DNA of 64,000 nucleotides, from positions 34,632,608 through 34,696,607 of the forward strand of contig NC_023758.2 of the NCBI RefSeq assembly GCF_000499845.2, given 5' to 3'. A model generated the notes under the pieces. It saw only the letters and a program-made list of their open reading frames with translations. It did not search any database and was not told where the DNA came from. Both the position numbers and the translations under genes were made by a program. This DNA comes from Phaseolus vulgaris (lineage: Eukaryota > Streptophyta > Magnoliopsida > Fabales > Fabaceae). Shown here in pieces: positions 58,305 to 64,000 of this stretch (position 1 is its first letter; the number at the start of each line of letters is the position of its first letter).

Positions 58305-61300
58305 CCTTCAAGCTTCGTATAGCATTCCAACTTCAATCCGTTGCTGCGGTGGAATCCCAAGAGTAGGCAAGCCAGATCTACAGTTATTGTGCATGACTTC
58401 ATAAAAAGTAAGCACAAATTTATCAAACCAGCCACAGTTCAGGCCAATGTAAAATCTGGTTTTTCCACGAACATGAACTACCCCAGCAAGCCTTGCTTCT
58501 TTTAAGTTCGAAGTCTCTCCAATCTCTAGAGAATCAGATGAAAGATTCTCGGGAGATTGATGCTTCTGTATATGTTTTTCCAAACTACTAATGACTTGAT
58601 CAACAAAATGATCTCCTTCTAAATTTAGAGCATCTGCATAGCCATACTGAATCATACAGCAATATACCCCTTCGAGATTTGATTTCTTGATCACAATCCT
58701 CTCATGTGGAGGAACCTTGGGTACTAACAAATATCTAAGAGTAGTGAATACTGTGACCTTATGAAGAGATTTCATGTTCTTTATGTAGTGTCCCAAAATA
58801 GGAGTCAACCCTTCTTGAATGTTGGTATAAAAGAAGCATAGCCCAGGAACCCTTTTAACACTGCTGTCAGCTAAAAGCTCTTCAAGTCTCTCAAAGGTTA
58901 TCTTGTGGGTTAATTCGTAATCAGTCTTTCTTTGTCTACCATAAAACCAACCAAACATGATGAAAGCAAGGATAAATGATATGGCAAAAGGAATCCATCC
59001 ACCTTCTGCAAATTTGGTGAAAACTGCACTGACATAGACCCCTTCCATCACAAAAAATACAACGAAGTACAGGGCAACCAGCACAGCAGGAGTCCTCCAT
59101 ATCATGATCATGACTAGTGTGAGCAGTATAGTGGTGATAAGCATAACTAGGCTCACAACAACACCTGCAATAAATGGCACACCGTCATCAGACTATTCCA
59201 TATACTAAATAGAAGCAAATCTAAGGTCGCCATATGGCCAAAGATATAATCATTTGTAGACATAAGAAATTGTGACAGTTTGTTAAATTTATGATTGAGA
59301 AGAACTGCCTTAGACTTGGATGAAGAATAGCTTGTGTCGCCCCATATATTGTACTTCGACATATTGGAACTAGCAGAAGCCCTTCTGTTAATCTAAAATG
59401 TATCATTGATTGATTTCAAATTCAACATGGGTGACCCAAAGCTGTTATAAAATGGAATTCTTTATTCTTAATCAGGTGGTAACTATTTAAGGTTATCTAA
59501 GAAAACATAGGGCTTGAGAAACAGACATACCAAAAGCATTTCCTATATCTTTTCCATCTCCAAAAATAAGTATCACAGCTACGCAAAGGACCATCAGGAT
59601 GTAGTTCACTTCAGGGGAGTAAACCTCTCCTTCTTTATTTTTAGATGTGTGGACAACCTTTACTCGAGGAAAATAATCCAGCACTACTGATTGCTTGATT
59701 ACAGAAAAGGTGGCTGATATTAATGATTGGCTAGCAACAACTGCAGCAGAAGTGGAAATGATAAAGATAGGCCAGTATACTGAAGTTGGTATAAATTTGT
59801 AAAAGCCATCATCATGATCATTGGGATGCTTGATCAGGTAAGCTGTCTGTCCCGCATAGGTGAGAACTAATGAAGGGTAGATTGTAAATAGAAAAGCTAG
59901 CTGGTACCAAATTTACAAAGAAGAAAGGAGGATAAGATAATAATTGGCTGGAAAGGATGCACAACCTTCAAAGAAAGATAAAAAAAATAAAATAAAGAAG
60001 TCAACCTGAATGGACTTCTGATTAAAATGACCAAGATCAGCAAACATTGCCTCAGAACCTGTCAAGATGAAGAAGTTAAGAACAAAGAAAAAAAATGTAC
60101 TATGTCACTTCAACGTAATCAATTTCTATAACTAAGAGATCACTGTATTCATATGAGAAGTCAATCTATAAAATCGTCCACCATTAAGTGTTTGGACATG
60201 TTCTAGTCGCCCCCTAAGGTTATCAAATTGCGAATCACCAAGCTTACTTTTGAATCATGAATAGAATACTACATTGAATAGTTCGTGATATAATGAAAAT
60301 ACCTTGAAATTACATAATAAAAATAGGGTGTATTCAGTGGCATTCATTTTCATTTAACACTTTAAGCTTATTTTTATTTTGTTAATCAATTTCTCTGATA
60401 ACTATTGCTGAAAGGAAAAGCAAAAGGGAATGAAAATTAAAGAATCATTGAATTGTGAAATTCATGTCAATGATATGAATTGTACTGTCTCATCCGTGTA
60501 CCTATTTGCAAATCATCACCTTAAACAAAATGTTGGCTTGCCAAATTGTGCAATTCTAATAACTATTCAAGATTCTCTTTTGCACAATTCTCATATGGCA
60601 ACATTATGTAGTCCATAGCTTGACCTATCACAAGTACTTGAGCATAGCACGTGGATTTGTGATATGATTTCACAAGGACAGAAAGGCGTCTTTCAAAGAT
60701 AAATTTCTTACTCCTATATCAGCAAGGATATATCATGTAAAAAGGATGAGTTAGATACCTGTAATGCAAAGGACAGTACCACCAAGTAAAAGCCATCCAG
60801 ATTTTCCATTTCTCAAAAAGAAATGGAATATATAGTGCGGAGATAAAGCCTTAAATATGCTAGGATAGTGGTGTATGATGCTGTAAATTCCTACAAGTGG
60901 GGTACTCAGTGTCCATGCGCCCATTATTGGGGAAAAGAGGAAACTAACACGGGATGTTCCAAATTTTTGCAATAAGAACAGAACGATCAGAACTACTGAA
61001 GAGAGTGCTTCCACTAGCGCTGTGGCGGCATATGCAAAAAAGAAGAAAGAAATTAGTTATATAAACCAAAAGAATGAATCGTATACTCAAATCTACTCTA
61101 AATAAGCCTCAGGATAAAAAAGATTCCTTTGATGGTTTTATTAGTTGTAACCTACCTTTTTTACTTACCAAACAGCTTCATTATATAAACTTTGTTATTC
61201 AAGTCATTTTATTATTCATGATAGATGCTAAAGAAGCACATGGTCACAAGCTTCTGATCCTATTTTGGTATCCCAATGGCAGTATACAGAAATCCTACAC

Positions 61301-62987
61301 AATCAGGACTGCATCTTGCACAAGCTCAACATTATCAGAAGAAAGTCCATCTCCTAATTTGTAAAGGACATAGTATCCGATAGGATAATGAAAGTCATAC
61401 AGGCTATAGATAATATTTCCATAATCTCCTCTTACACTGCAATATTCATATGTTTTTGTCTTTGAATTATGCAAGTATTAGCTGATGATGTTGCTTGCAT
61501 CTGATTAAATTAAGGGTTTTGTTAACATCATCTTATTAATGTAACAAAAAGTGGAAAAGAAATTAGAAAGGAATCATTCATTTCATCTGAGATACCAAAC
61601 TTTAATAAATTCCACTGTTCACAATGAAAAACTCCCACTTCTACTTTTTTTAAAACAACAAAACCGTCAAATTAATTATGTTCAATAAGTTTGACAGTTT
61701 CCATAAATGGAAGCTGCAAAATACCAGGATCACAGTAAAACCGTTCGAACTCCAAAACTTACATTTGCTAACTGAAGGAAAAGGTGCTCTAAGTCCATCC
61801 ATAGCTGACAATACTGAAAACAAATTAAGCAAAATCAAATCAAAACATTCCAAAGCGACAAAAAAGGAATCGAACTTTTGAAAAGGTGATAAAAACGAAA
61901 AAAAACTGTCACCAAACCTGAAATTGCTGGTGTAAGTATACCGTCACCAATAAGCATGCAAGTACCCAACATAGCAACGAAGAGCAAGAGCCTCCGAGCA
62001 ACTAAGCTTGTTTGGAAGAACCTGGCAAGCAAAGTACTCTTCTGAACGTCCTTAGTTGTGTTCAAACCCACATGCTTGGAGGGCAGGATCCCAATACCGA
62101 CATGCCTGCAAAGCAATGAATACAAGGCAAAAGTCCCACCTGCGATTCAAACATGGTCATCGTGAATAACAATGAAATATAAAGCAACAAATTTGCAGCT
62201 GTAGAAATGTGTATTTGGGTGAACAACAGCAAAAATTGATTTTAAATGAAAATAATAACAAGTTTGCTTCAGCTTTGCAGATCCCATTCAATGGTAAGAA
62301 AGGTGTTACCAAACATATTCATTAATTTTAAAATGAAGCGATTTGCATTGCAATGTTTTAATCTAAAGCAAGTTAATAACAAAATTTAGTATAACTTTTT
62401 TCAATTTAAAAATTATCAGCTTTGGATTCAAGAATGATTTGAACTTAACTCCCACTAACCGGCATTTGAACATGATTCTGAATGATCCAATGAGAATCGA
62501 AAGAGAATGAAAGTAGCTAGTACCTTCACCATGGTCATCAGCTCTAATGGCTACATTGGCGTACTTGACAACCCCTATGAGAGTAAGAGTCCAAAACATA
62601 ATGCTGTAAATGCCCAAATAGTCATCTTCCGTCGGATGCTTGAGTGGCATTGAAGGGTACACGTAGAGGGGTGACGTCACAAGTCCTCCAAACACCACGC
62701 CAAGAGTCTTGTAAGCAAGAACCAAACTGTCCCTTCTTTGGTTCCCTTCCTGCACCTCAACGACATCATCAAACAAACATGTTAGTTACTGTTGTTCATC
62801 AAATTACAGTCGTTGAAACTGAAGTTACAGTGAATACATAACCAACCTTTTGTTGCTGTTGTTGTCGCTGCTGCTGAGGGGAAAATGCATGGTTGGTTGG
62901 GTGAAGGCGGCGAGCGTCGGAAGCAGAGTCTCCGCTGACGTTCACGACGACTTCGTTTAACGAAGGGTGGTCGACATGGATTTCCAT
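58305..62987 (-). CDS. KUP/HAK/KT family potassium transporter, complete, 8 exons
   Basis: K+ uptake protein (K+/H+ symport type) of the plasma or endomembrane. Exons: 62847-62987, 62524-62749, 61918-62139, 61763-61813, 60759-61019, 60006-60058, 59531-59900, 58305-59164 (stop TGA included). The sum is 2,184 nt, exactly 728 codons, so 727 residues; family members are usually 700-800. Phases agree at every junction and all introns are GT-AG. Family signatures: GVVFGGLVTSPLYVY (residues 64-78), GEGGTFALYS (121-130), IGDGILTPAIS, SEAMFADLGHF, PRVKVVHTS, FAEGGWIPF, VNRVPG-like KRVPGLCFFYT, and the C-terminal RIEVGMLYEA. About a dozen hydrophobic segments precede a cytosolic C-terminal tail. The N terminus has a Gln-rich stretch (QQQRQQQQQK, 38-47). 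The usual GD in the first-helix motif (YGDLGTSPLY) reads GG here. The subfamily is uncertain. It lies on the same strand as SOS1 but is separated by about 23 kb. Confidence 0.94.
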
Positions 62988-64000
62988 TGATTAGCCCTCG
63001 TGTCGTGTGAGAAGACACAACAGAACCTTTAACTGAATATCAACAGAAGCAATTGTGAACACCTATTATAGACAGAGATTCGCTTCATTAGTAAACAAAA
63101 AAGATTATTTAGGTCATATGATTGGGAATTTATGAGTATTTTAAGGTTTCATATTTTGATACAGTTATGTATTATTATATAGTAATATACATAACATTGA
63201 TTTCTTATTTTATTGTTTAAAATATTACTGACTTTGGAAGAGATGAACTTAAAAATACTTTTTGATTTGTTTTTTTTATTGGATATTTTTCTTTTTCAGA
63301 TTATTTATTATTTTAGAATGTCATCAAAACGTGTTAACTATTTTTAGTATATTTTTAAGAAATAAATACATTAATGAAGTTACAATTGTTGTTATACAAT
63401 GATTAATTATCTGTGAAAATGTATTTTCATCAAATAATTATTCTATCATGAAAACTAATTGAATTAATTATTTTTTTTAGATGTATTAGCTTAAACAATA
63501 AATAAAAAACATTCAATTTAAATCAAATTATACATTATTATATTAAATTCAAATTCTTGATATTCAACAAAGACAATTATTAGAATATTTTATCATTTAT
63601 AATAAATTTATTCCATTCAAATCAAGTTTTTTCTTACAAATTATCTTATGAGAAATATACATATTTTTAAAGACAAAACTTATATATATATATATATATC
63701 ATATAAATATTTTTAAAATAAAACTTAGATTTCAGCTTTGGGATGAAAGATATAAATTAAGAGAATTTTATTAAAAAATAAATAATTTTTTAGTTAAAAG
63801 TAAGATGCTTCACATGGATAACTTAAAGATATAAAATTAAAATAAAAACATATTTTCTGCATGTTAGTTGTTAAAGTTTGAAAAAAGAATGAAAAATTAT
63901 GTTTTCTAAGCTCCCAAACCCATTTTGAGACCAACAGTTTGTCGTTTTTGTGCACTGGTCAAATTAAAACTACTACTCTTTACTAAATAATCATAGTTAT
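62988..64000. other. Upstream region of KUP/HAK gene, AT-rich
   Basis: Probable promoter side of the KUP/HAK gene. No TATA box or transcription start could be fixed. A (TA)n microsatellite lies at 63681-63699. No other gene seen. Confidence 0.5.

Noticed and set aside
62782..63018. 78-residue ORF overlapping the KUP/HAK start
   Set aside because: Different frame of exon 1; exon 1 in the chosen frame joins exactly to the conserved exon 2.

Overview
This is plant nuclear DNA, most likely from a Phaseoleae-type legume. It has AT-rich spacers and introns, GT-AG spliced genes, Copia and Ty3/Gypsy LTR retrotransposons, a Sirevirus (SIRE1-like) element, and repeated copies of a small TRIM element whose LTR begins TGTTGGAGATCCCACATCGAC. 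I recognise that last family as abundant in legumes. The species is inferred from repeats and proteins, not shown directly.

Two host genes are readable, both on the minus strand and both for cation transporters. The first is the 5' part of a SOS1/NHX7 plasma-membrane Na+/H+ antiporter: 16 exons from 35196 down to 15427, giving about 642 residues with no broken exon. Its remaining 3' exons are not in the window. The second is a complete 8-exon KUP/HAK/KT potassium transporter of 727 residues (62987 to 58305).

Layout: 1-15272 is a transposon nest holding a TRIM end, a Copia element split by a LINE fragment, and a Ty3/Gypsy element carrying an old Copia that itself carries a young Copia, plus a TRIM. 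This nest lies in or beyond SOS1 intron 16. 15427-35196 is SOS1, with three introns swollen by TRIM and Copia insertions. 35197-42850 is AT-rich intergenic DNA with a pyrimidine tract and a CACTA-like palindromic repeat array. About 42870-56671 is a truncated Ty3/Gypsy element whose gag is split by a 10,025-bp young Sirevirus-like Copia carrying an extra ORF downstream of pol. 56672-58304 holds a Mutator-type MITE and a decayed relative. 58305-62987 is the KUP/HAK gene, and the rest is AT-rich spacer.

The most notable items are the extra ORF of the Sirevirus-like element, a chimeric TRIM/Copia insertion with one target-site duplication inside SOS1 intron 9, the multi-level nests, and a long SOS1 gene that keeps every visible exon intact despite heavy transposon load. 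All exon limits were read by eye from splice signals and family conservation; none was checked against transcripts.
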